This document shows, one piece after another, positions 1 to 10,435 of a stretch of DNA of 64,000 bases (positions are counted from its first letter, which is position 1; every line of letters starts with the position of its first letter). The notes under the pieces were generated by a model that had not been told where the DNA came from, searched no databases, and saw only the letters and a list, made by a program, of their open reading frames with translations. Source of the DNA: Haematococcus lacustris (taxonomy: Eukaryota; Chlorophyta; Chlorophyceae; Chlamydomonadales; Haematococcaceae); the NCBI GenBank assembly GCA_030144725.1, contig JASKMD010000021.1, positions 3,610,528 through 3,674,527 on the forward strand. Reading direction: 5' to 3'. The translations under genes were made by a program, and so were the position numbers.

Positions 1-148
1 ACACTCCCACTCAGGCAGCCAGCAGAGTTACCCCCAAACACTTGTCACAGCTTCACCATGCCCATACCAGACTTGCAGAACTCATACTTGACACCTGGCA
101 GGGCCTTTGGTCCATGACCAAAAACCCACCTAACCACCTAACCCTGAC

Positions 149-2161
149 CTAACCCAGGTCCATGTCCCAAGCAGCAGCTGTGGCCAGCAGAGCACGCATG
201 GTAGCATGATTGCTGACCGGTGCATGCAGCTCGGTGAAGTCAACCCCCTCCCGCTGCATGAAGCCCTTGACCACAAGGCGTGCCTTGAGACGGGCAATGT
301 GGCCCTGGCTGTCCTCCTTGACTGAAAACACCCAGCGGTTGTCCAGGGGGCGGCACTCCTGGGGCAGGTCCACCAGCTCCCATGTGCAGTGGCCATGCAG
401 GGACTCCATCTCTGCATCTGTAGCAACCGCCCACTGCTCAGCCAAGGCACTTGCACGCGCCTCCAGAATGGTGTGCGGAATAGGCACAGCAGCTGCGGGA
501 AGCTCCAACACACAGGCTGCCAGGCTGCCAACTGGTGGCAGCCCTTGCAAGCGAAGCGACTGCCGCAGCGGGACCGGGCATGCCGCTGGCTCAGCAGCTG
601 AAGCACTTGCCCCACCCCCACCTGCTGAGGCTGCGCTGCCAGCTCCGCTGTCACCTCCTGAGCTGTCAGCTCCCACTGCTTCCCCACCCGCAACCCCTGT
701 GGCCGGCTCAGGGCCAGGCTCTGCGACTGGGGTGTGCACACTCAGCTCCTCGGTTGTGGCCATGACCTCAGCCACCTCTGACAGAGGCAGAGGCTCACCC
801 CTTGCCAGCTCATCAAAGAACACGTCCACAACTTGGATATCATGCAGCAGGCTGCGGTCCGGGGTAATGTGGTAGCTGGCACCGGAATCGGCCAGCCAGA
901 ACCGCTCGCTGCTGAGCAAGCCTGAGGAGCGGGGCATGGCAGCATCCTTTGCTGCGGCAGCGAGGGAAGGGGTGGGCTTGGCTGTCACGCATGGGTATAG
1001 GGAGGAGAGCCCAGCTGCATGGCTCCAGCAGCACTGCACCTCACCCCCTGGCCCACCCCTAGCTGCACTACCATTGTGCACCGCACCACCCTTGCTCCCA
1101 CTGCTCCCACCGGCCCCACCGCTCCCACTGGCCCCACCGCTCCCACTGGCCCCACCGCTCCCACTGGCCCCATCCCTAGGCACAGCCTGCATGGCCATCA
1201 GGTTAGCATGAAACAAGCCATCAGCTGTACTACCAGCTGCCCGACCCTTGTCAGCCCCACGGGTGCCGGGTACCCCACCGCCCCCACCTGCCCCACCACC
1301 AGCTGCTGCCTCACCACCCCCACCGCTGTTGCTGCTGCCGCTGCTGTGGCTGCCTGACTCCTTGCAGTCACGGGCATAGTGCCCGCGCTTGCCACACTTG
1401 AAGCACCTTACACGGCTCATGGCAGTAGGACTCGGAGAGAATGGGGAGGAATCAGCACCCGGCTTGGCAGCCGAATGCCGGCTGCTGCTGCTGGCTGGAC
1501 TGGCACTAGACCTGCGGGGAGCGTGTATGGCTGCCAGCTGTGCGGGCTGCTGGTTGCGCACACGCGCCTCTGCATTCTGCAAGCGCCGCTTCACATCAGC
1601 CAGGCTAGGGGTGGACGCATCAGCCCCCTGGGTGATGAACTCTCTGGCCATATCATAGGGAGGCAGGGAGGGAACAGCCTGCAACAAGGCTCTGACCTGC
1701 ACAGCCTCACTGACGGTCTCGTCGGCCTCTGCCAACTCCAACACCAAGTCAAAGAGCCTGCTGCACAGCTGAGAGATGCTTTCCCCTGACCCCAGCTGCA
1801 GATGGTTGATCTGGTGCCACAGCTCAGAGCAATGGCTGAACCCTGTGCGCTGCTGGTCTGCAATGAGGGCCTTCCAGGCTGCAGATGCTGTTTTCGCTGC
1901 CTGCACCATGCTGAGGTAGTGCCCCTTGCAGCAGCACAATAGCCAGGCATAAGCGCGCTCATTGCGCGCTGGGTCGCTGTCTGTGCCACACATAGCACTC
2001 CAGCAGCCTGCCATCATGAGCGCTCCCTGTGCATTTCCCTTCCACTCGACAAACGATGTGGACGCATTTAGCACGAGGATTGGCGGAGAGACATACGGCA
2101 AAGTTGCCATCGCACTGGACTGCGAGCCGGGAGTTTCTTTGCCACCCTCAGATTTCGGCAT
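149..2161 (-). pseudogene. Ty1/copia gag-protease-RT remnant, integrase deleted
   Basis: A single open frame reads as a copia polyprotein. It has, in order, a gag region of the UBN2 type, a CCHC zinc knuckle (CFKCGKRGHYARDC, about 1365-1408) and a retropepsin start (LADSGASYHITPD, about 856-897). The frame then passes straight into the region that normally lies after integrase and into the start of RVT_2 reverse transcriptase (NRWVFSVKED, ARLVVKGF, about 180-345). The integrase is absent although the frame stays open, so an in-frame internal deletion joined protease to pre-RT sequence near 820-850. The frame stops at WDMDLG, just where RT would continue. The start is set at the ATG at 2161; the open frame continues to 2263 without a better start. 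Long Gly/Ser runs lie between knuckle and protease. The element is non-autonomous and almost certainly dead. It is antisense to the CCDC39 gene at 2491. Confidence 0.85.
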
Positions 2162-2180
2162 TAGGCTTGTGGGCCCATAA

Positions 2181-2317
2181 CCTAAAGGCAGCACAGCACT
2201 CGTTAGAGGGATGGCCTCGACCGGACAAACGCAGTTACAAACATAGGGCGAGCTTACGCTCACCTAAAGGCAGCACAGCACTCGTTAGAGGGATGGCCTC
2301 GACCGGACAAACGCAGT
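2181..2317. repeat. Two 55-bp direct repeats, period 82 bp
   Basis: The segment 2181-2235, starting CCTAAAGGCAGCACAGC, recurs at 2263-2317. It lies just 5' of the copia gag start, in the leader. No TG...CA ends or primer-binding site are visible, so these are not proven LTR pieces. The intervening 27 bases are unique. Confidence 0.85.
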
Positions 2318-2490
2318 AAAGGCCCTACCGCAGAGCGCGAACTAAAACTGCCTCACACTTTAGTCAAGTACTCCCAGAAACTCTGATGGTCTGACTGACC
2401 TCAACCTCCTTATTCCAACACTCCCCCTGACCTGTGCAGCTTCCAGCTGACTTCCCACTGACGCCACATCGGCTTCCTGCTGGCTTGCAG

Positions 2491-4117
2491 GTGGAGAAGT
2501 TGCAGAGCAAGTTCGAGGTGATCAGCACCAAGACACGCGGAGCGGACGATGAGGAGGGCGGGGAGCCAAAGAGCCAAGCCTACTATGTTATCAAGGCGGC
2601 GCAGGAGCGGGAGGAGCTGCAGCGAGAGGTGAGGCGGAGAGGAGCCCTCAGCACCTGGTGCCCTGGGCATGGCCTTGTCCATGACACCCTTCAAGCTGGC
2701 TGCCTCTCCCCTTCAACAACACCTTCAGCTCTCTTTCCTTCAGCTCTCTCCCCTACAAAACTCCCGCTTCTCGTGTTTGAGTCCAAGTCTGACCGCCACT
2801 GGGTGCCAATGCCTGCTGCAGCATGTTGCACACACACCATGCAGACGCCATGCAGTCCGCCCTGCATGCCATCTGCCCTGTATGCCCCTGGACAAACAAC
2901 ATGATGCCTACACCATGCTATGCTGTTCAACTCACTTCGCCTTGGCGCCACCGCCAACACCATCCCAGCCCTCGCCGCCTCCAACCCCAGCCTCATACGC
3001 TGATGCGCACACATACTTGTTTTTTTCGGAATGCAGGGGGACGAGTTGGACGCACGCATCAGACGCGCGGAGAAGGAGGTGGCTGCTCTAGAGGCCACGC
3101 TGCTGCAGCTTGTGGGCGCGAATGGCAAGCTGGGCGCTTCGTACCGCAAGGTGGAGGGCGGCACGGCGCACACGGAGCGGGCCCAGCTCAGGTCAGGCGC
3201 ACGTGAGCCCTGCCCCATGCTCACCAGTCACAGCACTTTCCTCACTGCTCCTTGGTGCTGTGCTATGATAGTAAATGAATGTCATGGTCACAGTCATTGT
3301 ATTGTTTCATCAATCCTCCATATAAAGTGGGTACTGTACCATGTAATGATGGTTCAAGGGTGTGGTGGTGTATTGCAGGGAAAAGCTTGACCGAGTGTAC
3401 GACAAGCTGAAGTACAAACGGCAGGAGGAGACACTCCTGGCAGCAGATTGCTCCCAGCTGGGGGCGCAGCTCAACAACCTGGCAGACCAGCAGCGGCAGC
3501 TCACAGCCGGACTGGACAACCTGGGGCGACGCAAAGTGAGTTTCACTTCACGGGTTTTTCTGCTCAATGCCTTACATCGCTAGCAAAGGCAGATGTTGCT
3601 CTGGCCCCAGCTGTCGATGCCCCTTCTGCTGCTCTGTCCCTTCCGCGACCCTCGTGCAACATCACGAGCCTACAATCCTGGGCTCCCTCCTTGCGCATCT
3701 CTCGCGTGCACTGCCTGTAGACTCACTCGCTAACATCACTCGCGTGCGTTCTGCCTGTAGACTGAGGCGGAGCGGGCAGTCAGCGAGCAGTCCGAAAAGC
3801 TCCAGCGCGCCCGGCGCGCCACTCAACGGGCGGCGCAGACATTGCGGGTGGCGCCGGGCGACGCCTCACACCCGGCATCCAAGGAAGTCACTTTGGCGGA
3901 GATGCGCGAGGTCACGAAGGCAATGCTAACGGAGCTTGCGAGCCTCGCGAGTCAGTACCCAGAAGCAGGCCTTGCCGCTCTCGCCGCCGAAGTCGGGGTT
4001 CGGCTGCCGGGATCCGGTAGCGGAAGCACCCCCCCGTCAACGGCTGGGTCGCGAGCAGGCAGCCGGCCGACATCAGCAAGGAGCAGCATCAGCGTGGGTA
4101 ACGGCAGGCAGCGGTGA
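2491..4117 (+). CDS. CCDC39: CCDC39/FAP59 axonemal ruler protein, last four exons
   Basis: Exons are 2491-2628, 3037-3191, 3379-3535 and 3761-4117. All have GT-AG borders and continuous phase, giving 268 C-terminal residues. The first exon contains QAYYVIKAAQEREELQRE and the second GDELDARIRRAEKEVAALE, the most conserved C-terminal stretch of CCDC39 (Chlamydomonas FAP59). This coiled-coil protein, with CCDC40/FAP172, sets the 96-nm repeat on ciliary doublet microtubules and docks inner dynein arms. The tail is Ser/Arg-rich (SRAGSRPTSARSS), as in the family. The 5' part, more than 600 residues in known orthologues, lies left of the window; the copia remnant probably sits in the intron before exon 2491. 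The gene is not demonstrably broken. An alternative would be a truncated duplicate. Confidence 0.88.
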
Positions 4118-4340
4118 TGCTGCGTCGGGGAAAGCATTGCCCGCAGCCAGTGGTCGAGTACGGTCCCTATCCTTTCCATGCACTGCATAATTGGTGCCAA
4201 ATGTCAAACCAGCATGCTTGGCAAGGTAAGGCATGCCAGCCGTGCATAGCACGGTGTTGGAGTGATATTCAGTAAGTTGTTGCGTTTGAGCGTTTGATGG
4301 CGTTCAACAGCAGCATGTCGTCCCTATGACTGTTACAATA

Positions 4341-4550
4341 GCTGCATGCTGCACAGATTCACTGCCAACCCTCATTTCTTTGATAAGCGTGAGGAAGCCA
4401 CGCTGTACGGTGTACAACAGGTCATGCGGCTCTTCGGCATGTTGTTGTAGCAACAACATACGCTGCATGCTGCACCGATTCACTGCCACCCTCTCAACTC
4501 TTGATTTGACGTGAAGAAGCTACCCTGCATGGTGTCAAGCTCATGCGCCT
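4341..4550. repeat. Degenerate direct duplication, period ~121 bp
   Basis: GCTGCATGCTGCACAGATTC at 4341 recurs as GCTGCATGCTGCACCGATTC at 4462. The following 60 bases (ACTGCCA..CCCTC, GTGA.GAAGC, TCATGCG.CTC) match with several substitutions. It lies in the CCDC39 3' flank and no coding is supported. Confidence 0.7.
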
Positions 4551-4634
4551 CATTGTCCTTACATCGTGCCGTGATGCTAAATGTGTACGTGCATCACGTG
4601 TATCTGAGTACTAAGACTGTGACTAGCAGTGGTG

Positions 4635-4720
4635 TACTGGTCCCACTACACTGCTGCTATTTTACTGATCCCACTATTAAGACGCTAGTATACTGGTCCC
4701 ACTACACTGCTGCTATTTCA
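4635..4720. repeat. Short tandem duplication, period 56 bp
   Basis: TACTGGTCCCACTACACTGC begins at 4635 and again at 4691, each followed by TGCTATTT. Nothing coding is seen here. Confidence 0.75.
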
Positions 4721-4774
4721 CTACTGCACTGCTATTTTACATTGGTTTCCGACCGACATGACTAATCGTAATCC

Positions 4775-4872
4775 GGTATTCTCAGCTCACTGCCATTGGC
4801 ATCTGAAGGCCGACACCACCAAGTGACGGGTATCAGTTCTGCCTGCTTGCTGCTAGTCGAGGCGTCCTTACT
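4775..4872 (+). mobile_element. 98-bp retroelement 5'-end fragment
   Basis: From GGTATTCTCAGCTCACTGCC to GGCGTCCTTACT this block is nearly identical to the reverse complement of 15363-15460, which abuts the 5' leader of the minus-strand retroelement. It stops exactly where that leader begins. It may be part of an LTR or a solo terminal fragment, but canonical TG...CA ends were not found, so the LTR reading is inference. Confidence 0.65.
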
Positions 4873-5772
4873 TCAGGTGGCCCCAACATGGGGTTGATAA
4901 TCTTCATGCAAATACTATCTCAAAACTGCACCGTTTTCGGTAGCGTTTATCACATTGGCAGCCACGAGTTAGTCCGCGTAATCTGACCATCAGCGCTAGC
5001 CATTGGAGTCTTTGCTCGCGTACTGCCACATGTGCCCGTGAACAAATCACATCGGCGAGACGGGTCTCCTTGGCACGGTGAGCCACGTCGCTGTGACCCC
5101 AACTACCTAGCGTAGTGAGCTGGTTGTGCACAAATGGAATGTCCGGCCGACACCCAACGCGATGCCTGCCGGGCGTGCAGGGCGTCTAGACGGGGCGGGT
5201 GAAGCATAATCTATCTTCGCTTCTCGCCGAACACATCATTTGGGTCGGCGCACACGAAGGTAGCACCGGGGTACACCCCCCTCCCTCCACTGTGCCCTTC
5301 ACTGTGTTGCACCCGTTGCACTTGGAGGAAAAGCGACACAAAATTGTTGTTCTTTACTCATTGGCGCATCTATTGAAACAAACCGCACATTAGACAGCCC
5401 AGGCCTCTGTCAGTTTGACATCTTCAAAGTGACATCATGTTCTCCAAGCAGAATCAGGGCCACGGGGCTGTGGGGTGGCAGTTGAGCTATGAAACTTTGC
5501 ACGCAAATGGATGGCATGTAGGGGAGTGTAACTCTCAGAGGAGACGAGTCCAAACTCTGTCGTGGTGTGGAGTTGTGAGACTGACTGCATGGCTCTGGCC
5601 CTAAGATTGGCCAAGGGAGTTAAGGGTCACAGACCAAAGTGAGAGTATGGCTTATCTGATTATGAGCGTTTGTAACACTGGCCTAGAGGAGCTTAACCTA
5701 GTAAGTAGCATGCTGTAAGTCCAAACTGTCGTGCTGTGGCATTGCCCTCTAGGTATGGGGGGAGGTGGGCTA
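4873..5772. other. Intergenic, no gene supported
   Basis: No open frame with family resemblance, no RNA gene and no clear transposon end is visible. Composition is less G+C-rich than the neighbouring arrays. Short open frames are dispersed and look random. Confidence 0.6.
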
Positions 5773-5826
5773 ACCACCTACAGTACTGTAACCACCTACA
5801 GTACTGTAACCACCTACAGTACTGTA
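5773..5826. repeat. Three 18-bp units built on TACAGTACTGTA
   Basis: ACCACCTACAGTACTGTA occurs three times in a row. The core TACAGTACTGTA is a perfect 12-base palindrome. The same core recurs many times at 10085-10435. Confidence 0.9.
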
Positions 5827-5837
5827 GGCAGCAGCAG

Positions 5838-6665
5838 TATGGGGGCAGCAGCAGCAGCAGTAGGGGAGCAGCAGCAGCAGCAGCAGGGGGGCAGCAGCAG
5901 CAGCAGCAGGGGGGCAGCAGCAGCAGCAGTAGGGGGGCAGCAGCAGCAGCAGCAGGGGGGCAGCAGCAGCAGCAGCAGGGGGGCAGCAGCAGCAGCAGTA
6001 GGGGGGCAGCAGCAGCAGCAGCAGGGGGGCAGCAGCAGCAGGGGGGCAGCAGCAGCAGCAGCAGGTTGGCAGCAGCAGCAGCAGGGGGGTAGCAGCAGCA
6101 GCAGTAGGGGGGCAGCAGCAGCAGCAGTAGGGGAGCAGCAGCAGCAGCAGCAGGGGGGCAGCAGCAGCAGCAGCAGCAGGGGGGCAGCAGCAGCAGCAGG
6201 GGGGCAGCAGCAGCAGCAGTAGGGGGGCAGCAGCAGCAGCAGCAGCAGCAGGGGGGCAGCAGCAGCAGCAGCAGGGGGGCAGCAGCAGCAGCAGCAGGGG
6301 GGCAGCAGCAGCAGCAGTAGGGGGGCAGCAGCAGCAGCAGCAGGGGGGCAGCAGCAGCAGGGGGGCAGCAGCAGCAGCAGGGGGGCAGCAGCAGCAGCAG
6401 TAGGGGGGCAGCAGCAGCAGCAGCAGCGGGGCAGCAGCAGCAGCAGCAGGGGGGCAGCAGCAGCAGCAGAGGGGCAGCAGCAGGAGCAGCAGGGGGGCAG
6501 CAGCAGCAGCAGCAGGGGGGCAGCAGCAGGAGCAGCAGGGGGGCAGCAGCAGCAGCAGAGGGCAGCAGCAGCAGCAGCAGCAGGGGGGCAGTAGCAGCAG
6601 TAGGGGGGCAGCAGCAGCAGCAGGGGCGCAGCAGCAGTAGCAGCAGTGGCAGCAGCAGCAGATAT
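5838..6665. repeat. CAG-rich compound microsatellite (GGGGGG + CAG blocks)
   Basis: About 830 bp of alternating G runs and (CAG)3-8, written as GGGGGGCAGCAGCAGCAG with TAG and GAG variants. All frames give low-complexity peptides (Gln/Gly, Ser/Ala on plus; Leu/Cys/Pro on minus). The long open frames here result from the repeat and are not called as genes. Confidence 0.95.
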
Positions 6666-6739
6666 AGTAGGGGCACTGTAGCACCTACCTACCTTTTGGC
6701 TGCTTGATGACTGCTGCTAGGAAGGGGGGCGGAGTGGAA

Positions 6740-7016
6740 GAGTGAAGGCGGGGAGGGGGGGTAGATATGGAAGGCGGGAGGTAGGAGGCAGGGAGGCGGG
6801 AGATGGGGAGGCGGGAGGCAGGGAGGCGGGAGGTGGGGAGGCGGGAGGCTCAACCGGGTTGGGCTGGGCGGGGGTGGGTTGGGTTGGGTGCATGGGTTGG
6901 GGTGGGTGGGGGCATGGGTTGGGGGCATGGGTTGGGGTGGGTGGGGGCATGGGTGGGGGTGGGGGCGGGGGAGGGAGCGGGGGCGGGGGCGGGGGCGGGG
7001 GCGGGGGCGGGGGAGG
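6740..7016. repeat. G-rich minisatellites ending in (GGGGGC)n
   Basis: GGGAGGC-type units (6770-6850) pass into GGGTTGG/GGGGCAT units (6860-6950) and then GGGGGC hexamers (about 6955-7013). The plus strand is a strong G-quadruplex candidate. No gene is supported. Confidence 0.9.
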
Positions 7017-7722
7017 ATGAATTGGGAGGGGGTGGTTGTGTAGGGGAAAGGGAAGTGGAAGGGAGGTGCCCACTAGACCTGCAACCAAGGGGCGTGCACG
7101 TGCGGTAGGGTGACCAGGCTGGGCACTGTGTTAGCTATCACCGTGGCCTTACCTTTGTGGTCCTCCTGGCCTCCTACCTGCTCACACCAGGCAACATATC
7201 CCATGCGCCAGTGGGGTGGGACTGCGGTGGGGAGTGTAGGGTGTAGGGAAGGGAAGGTGGGGTGAGGTGGGGGTTGCGATGCCACGTCAATCGAAGGGTG
7301 GGAGAGGGGAAGAGGAGGCTTGACAAGTATGGGAGGGGAGAGGGAGGTAGAGGGGGAAGGGAGGGGTGGGAAGAGGGTGGGTGGGGTGGGCTTTCTCCTG
7401 GCTGCTGGGATGTCAGGGGAGAGGTGACGGGGAGGGGGGAAGTGGGGGGTGGGTAGAGGTGGAAGTGGAGGGACGACAAGCTGGGCGTTGGTGGTGGGCG
7501 TGGGAAAGGGGAGGAAAAGGGGATGGGGAAGGGTGTGACGATCAATCCTGCAGCGGGACAAGGGGCATGCTAGCGGTTAGGGTGGGTACAGGGTGCCACA
7601 TACCTGCACTCACCTTTTGCTGGGGTGTGGTGTATATGTGTGTGGGAGGAAGGGGAGGAAGGGGAGAGAAGGGAAGGGGAGGTCCATGGGGAGGGCGAGA
7701 GAAGTGGGGAGGGCATTGATAG
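7017..7722. other. Purine-rich (plus strand) non-coding stretch
   Basis: Irregular GGGGA/GGTGG-rich sequence, especially 7200-7520 and 7620-7715, with no repeat of fixed period. The long minus-strand Pro/Ser/Leu frames reflect composition alone. Confidence 0.6.
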
Positions 7723-8063
7723 CACTCCTAGAGATTAGTCCCTGCATCTGTCCCTGCACTTTACCGATCTTGTCCGATCGGGCTGAAGTTTTGATAGATG
7801 GTAGGTTGCAGAAAATAAAACATATTTTTCAGCAAATATATTTTGAAAAAATCAAAGGCGGCTGCGCTGTGGCCCTGTAACGTAAGTGCAGGGATGAGTG
7901 CAGGGATAGGTTGCGGGCCACAGCGCAGCAGCTTTTGATTTTTTAAAAATAATGTTTTTAGGGAAAATGTTTTATTTTCTGCAATCTACCATCTAATACA
8001 ATTTCAGCCCGGACAAGGTCGGTAAAATGCAGGGACAGATGCAGGGACTAATTTGTAGGAGTG
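7723..8063. mobile_element. 341-bp foldback MITE with ~150-bp arms
   Basis: The left arm runs from CACTCCTAGAGATTAGTCCC at 7723 to about 7878. The right arm, read as reverse complement from 8063, begins CACTCCTACAAATTAGTCCC. The arms stay alignable over roughly 150 bp, including ATCTGTCCCTGCA and GCTGCGCTGTGGCCC, with a loop near 7880-7905. The interior is AT-rich, unlike the G-rich surroundings. There is no coding capacity. A target duplication is not clear: flanks TAG and AGTC share only AG. The superfamily cannot be named. Confidence 0.85.
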
Positions 8064-8223
8064 AGTCTCAGGTGAAGGCGCACAAGACCTGCGGCAACGG
8101 TGTCACCAATAGAGTAGGGAGATGTAGAGCTGGCAGATGGAGGGGCAGGTGTAGCAGGGTGTATTACAACCCACCTTCCTTTGTCCTCACCTCAGTGGGA
8201 AGTGCAGGGTGGGAGAGTAGGGT

Positions 8224-9278
8224 GGGGCGGGGCGGGGCGGGGCGGGGCGGGGCGGGGCGGGGCGGGGCGGGGCGGGGCGGGGCGGGGCGGGGCGGGGCGG
8301 GGCGGGGCGGGGCGGGGCGGGGCGGGGCGGGGCGGGGCGGGGCGGGGCGGGGCGGGGCGGGGCGGGGCGGGGCGGGGCGGGGCGGGGCGGGGCGGGGCGG
8401 GGCGGGGCGGGGCGGGGCGGGGCGGGGCGGGGCGGGGCGGGGCGGGGCGGGGCGGGGCGGGGCGGGGCGGGGCGGGGCGGGGCGGGGCGGGGCGGGGCGG
8501 GGCGGGGCGGGGCGGGGCGGGGCGGGGCGGGGCGGGGCGGGGCGGGGCGGGGCGGGGCGGGGCGGGGCGGGGCGGGGCGGGGCGGGGCGGGGCGGGGCGG
8601 GGCAGGCGGGGCGGGGCAGGCGGGGCGGGGCGGGGCGGGGCGGGGCGGGGCGGGGCGGGGCGGGGCGGGGCGGGGCGGGGCGGGGCGGGGCGGGGCGGGG
8701 CGGGGCGGGGCGGGGCGGGGCGGGGCGGGGCGGGGCGGGGCGGGGCGGGGCGGGGCGGGGCGGGGCGGGGCGGGGCGGGGCGGGGCGGGGCGGGGCGGGG
8801 CGGGGCGGGGCGGGGCGGGGCGGGGCGGGGCGGGGCGGGGCGGGGCGGGGCGGGGCGGGGCGGGGCGGGGCGGGGCGGGGCGGGGCGGGGCGGGGCGGGG
8901 CGGGGCGGGGCGGGGCGGGGCGGGGCGGGGCGGGGCGGGGCGGGGCGGGGCGGGGCGGGGCGGGGCGGGGCGGGGCGGGGCGGGGCGGGGCGGGGCGGGG
9001 CGGGGCGGGGCGGGGCGGGGCGGGGCGGGGCGGGGCGGGGCGGGGCGGGGCGGGGCGGGGCGGGGCGGGGCGGGGCGGGGCGGGGCGGGGCGGGGCGGGG
9101 CGGGGCGGGGCGGGGCGGGGCGGGGCGGGGCGGGGCGGGGCGGGGCGGGGCGGGGCGGGGCGGGGCGGGGCGGGGCGGGGCGGGGCGGGGCGGGGCGGGG
9201 CGGGGCGGGGCGGGGCGGGGCGGGGCGGGGCGGGGCGGGGCGGGGCGGGGCGGGGCGGGGCGGGGCGGGGCGGGGCGG
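8224..9278. repeat. (GGGGC)n pentanucleotide array, ~211 copies
   Basis: 1,055 bp of almost perfect GGGGC, broken only by two one-base insertions near 8601-8620 (GGGGCAGGC). Because the unit is five bases, every plus frame reads the same pentapeptide (Gly-Arg-Gly-Gly-Ala) and every minus frame Pro-Ala-Pro-Pro-Arg, which explains several long spurious open frames. The plus strand should form G-quadruplexes. Copy number may be affected by assembly. Confidence 0.97.
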
Positions 9279-9323
9279 CAACACAAGGGAGGCAACAGTG
9301 GTAACGTTGTGGGACGTGATGAA

Positions 9324-9386
9324 ATGGTGGTGGTGGTGGTGGTGGTGGTGGTGGTGGTGGTGGTGGTGGTGGTGGTGGTGGTGGTG
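9324..9386. repeat. (TGG)n trinucleotide array, ~21 copies
   Basis: Perfect TGG repeats starting just 45 bases after the GGGGC array. No gene context. Confidence 0.95.
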
Positions 9387-9644
9387 AGGGGGACTGAGAA
9401 GGGGTGGTGTACAGGGGGGTACTAGGCGTGATTGTAAGACCTGCAGCAACCAGGTGTGGTAGCGGTTAGGCTGGATACTAAGGGCTATGCTGCGCAATGC
9501 TAGCTCCTTCTAAGCTCTTACCTTGATCCTAAGCTCTTACCATGGTCCTTCTGACCTCTTGGCTGCTCACAACACGTTGCACCTGCCTTGCGTTGGTGCA
9601 TCAATGCTTGCGATTCATTGCGGAGAATCGTTGCGAGGACACTG

Positions 9645-9760
9645 GCCGCGAGGCTAGCTGCAATGCTGGCTGCGTGGCTGGCTGCGAGGCTGGCTGCGAA
9701 ACTGGCTGCGCGGCTGGCTGCGAGGAAAATGGCTGCGAGGCTGGCTGCGAGGTGAGATCC
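9645..9760. repeat. GCGAGGCTGGCT minisatellite
   Basis: A degenerate 12-base unit GCGAGGCTGGCT repeats about nine times, with variants GCGTGGCTGGCT and GCGAAACTGGCT. No function is visible. Confidence 0.8.
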
Positions 9761-10084
9761 TCGCACCGAGCTGCCTCGCAGGTATGCTTCTGCGCTGCTG
9801 GACCAGCTGTGTGGCCGCGAGGTTGTCTGCCGAGTATGTGGCTGCGAGTATGGGCTAGATGTGGCTGCGAGTATGGGTAACCTCGTGCGATGCCATCGCT
9901 GCAATACCGGCTACACGATGATGCGACTAAGGCACGGGTGTTGCACGGATGCCTTGAATGCAAGTGAGGTGGTCATTCCGTGCAAGGCAAGCCGCGAAAT
10001 CTTCGAAGTGCTTAAAGGCATTGTGCGATTCCGTAGTGCATTCCGTAGTGTGTTTCTTGAATGTTACGAGGTGCGAGGGTACCC

Positions 10085-10435
10085 CGACAGTATTGTAGCC
10101 AGCTACAGTACTGTAAGTGGTCTCTCGAGGTACCTCGAGGTACCTACTGTACTGTAGGTGCCTACAGTACTGTAGGTGCCTACAATACATTAGGTGCCTA
10201 CATTATTGTAGGTACCTACAGTACTGTAAGTGATCTCTTGAGGTACCTCGAGGTACCTACAGTACTGTAGGTACCTGCAGTACTGTATGTGGTCTCTCGA
10301 GGTACCTCGAGGTACCTACAGTACTGTAATTGGCTACAGTACTGTAGGTGCCTACAGCACTGTAGGTGCCTACAGTACTATAAGTGGTCTCGCGAGGTAC
10401 CCCGACAGTACTGTAGGCACCTACAGTACTGTAGC
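10085..10435. repeat. Cluster of nested palindromes (TACAGTACTGTA, CTCGAG, GGTACC)
   Basis: About a dozen copies of CCTACAGTACTGTAGG-like palindromes occur at intervals of about 20 bp. They are interleaved with CTCGAGGTACCTCGAGGTACC-like blocks near 10118, 10233, 10295 and 10390, giving a loose higher-order unit. The single strand could fold into many hairpins. It shares its core with 5773-5826. No open frame is credible. Confidence 0.9.

Noticed and set aside
5693..6684. Poly-Leu/Cys/Pro and Gln/Gly open frames of about 300 residues
   Set aside because: Purely CAG and G-run composition. Multiple frames are equally open.
8027..9497. Several 360-430-residue open frames (GRGGA or PAPPR repeats)
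   Set aside because: They are produced in all six frames by the GGGGC pentamer, with no stop possible inside the array. No family resemblance or codon evidence.
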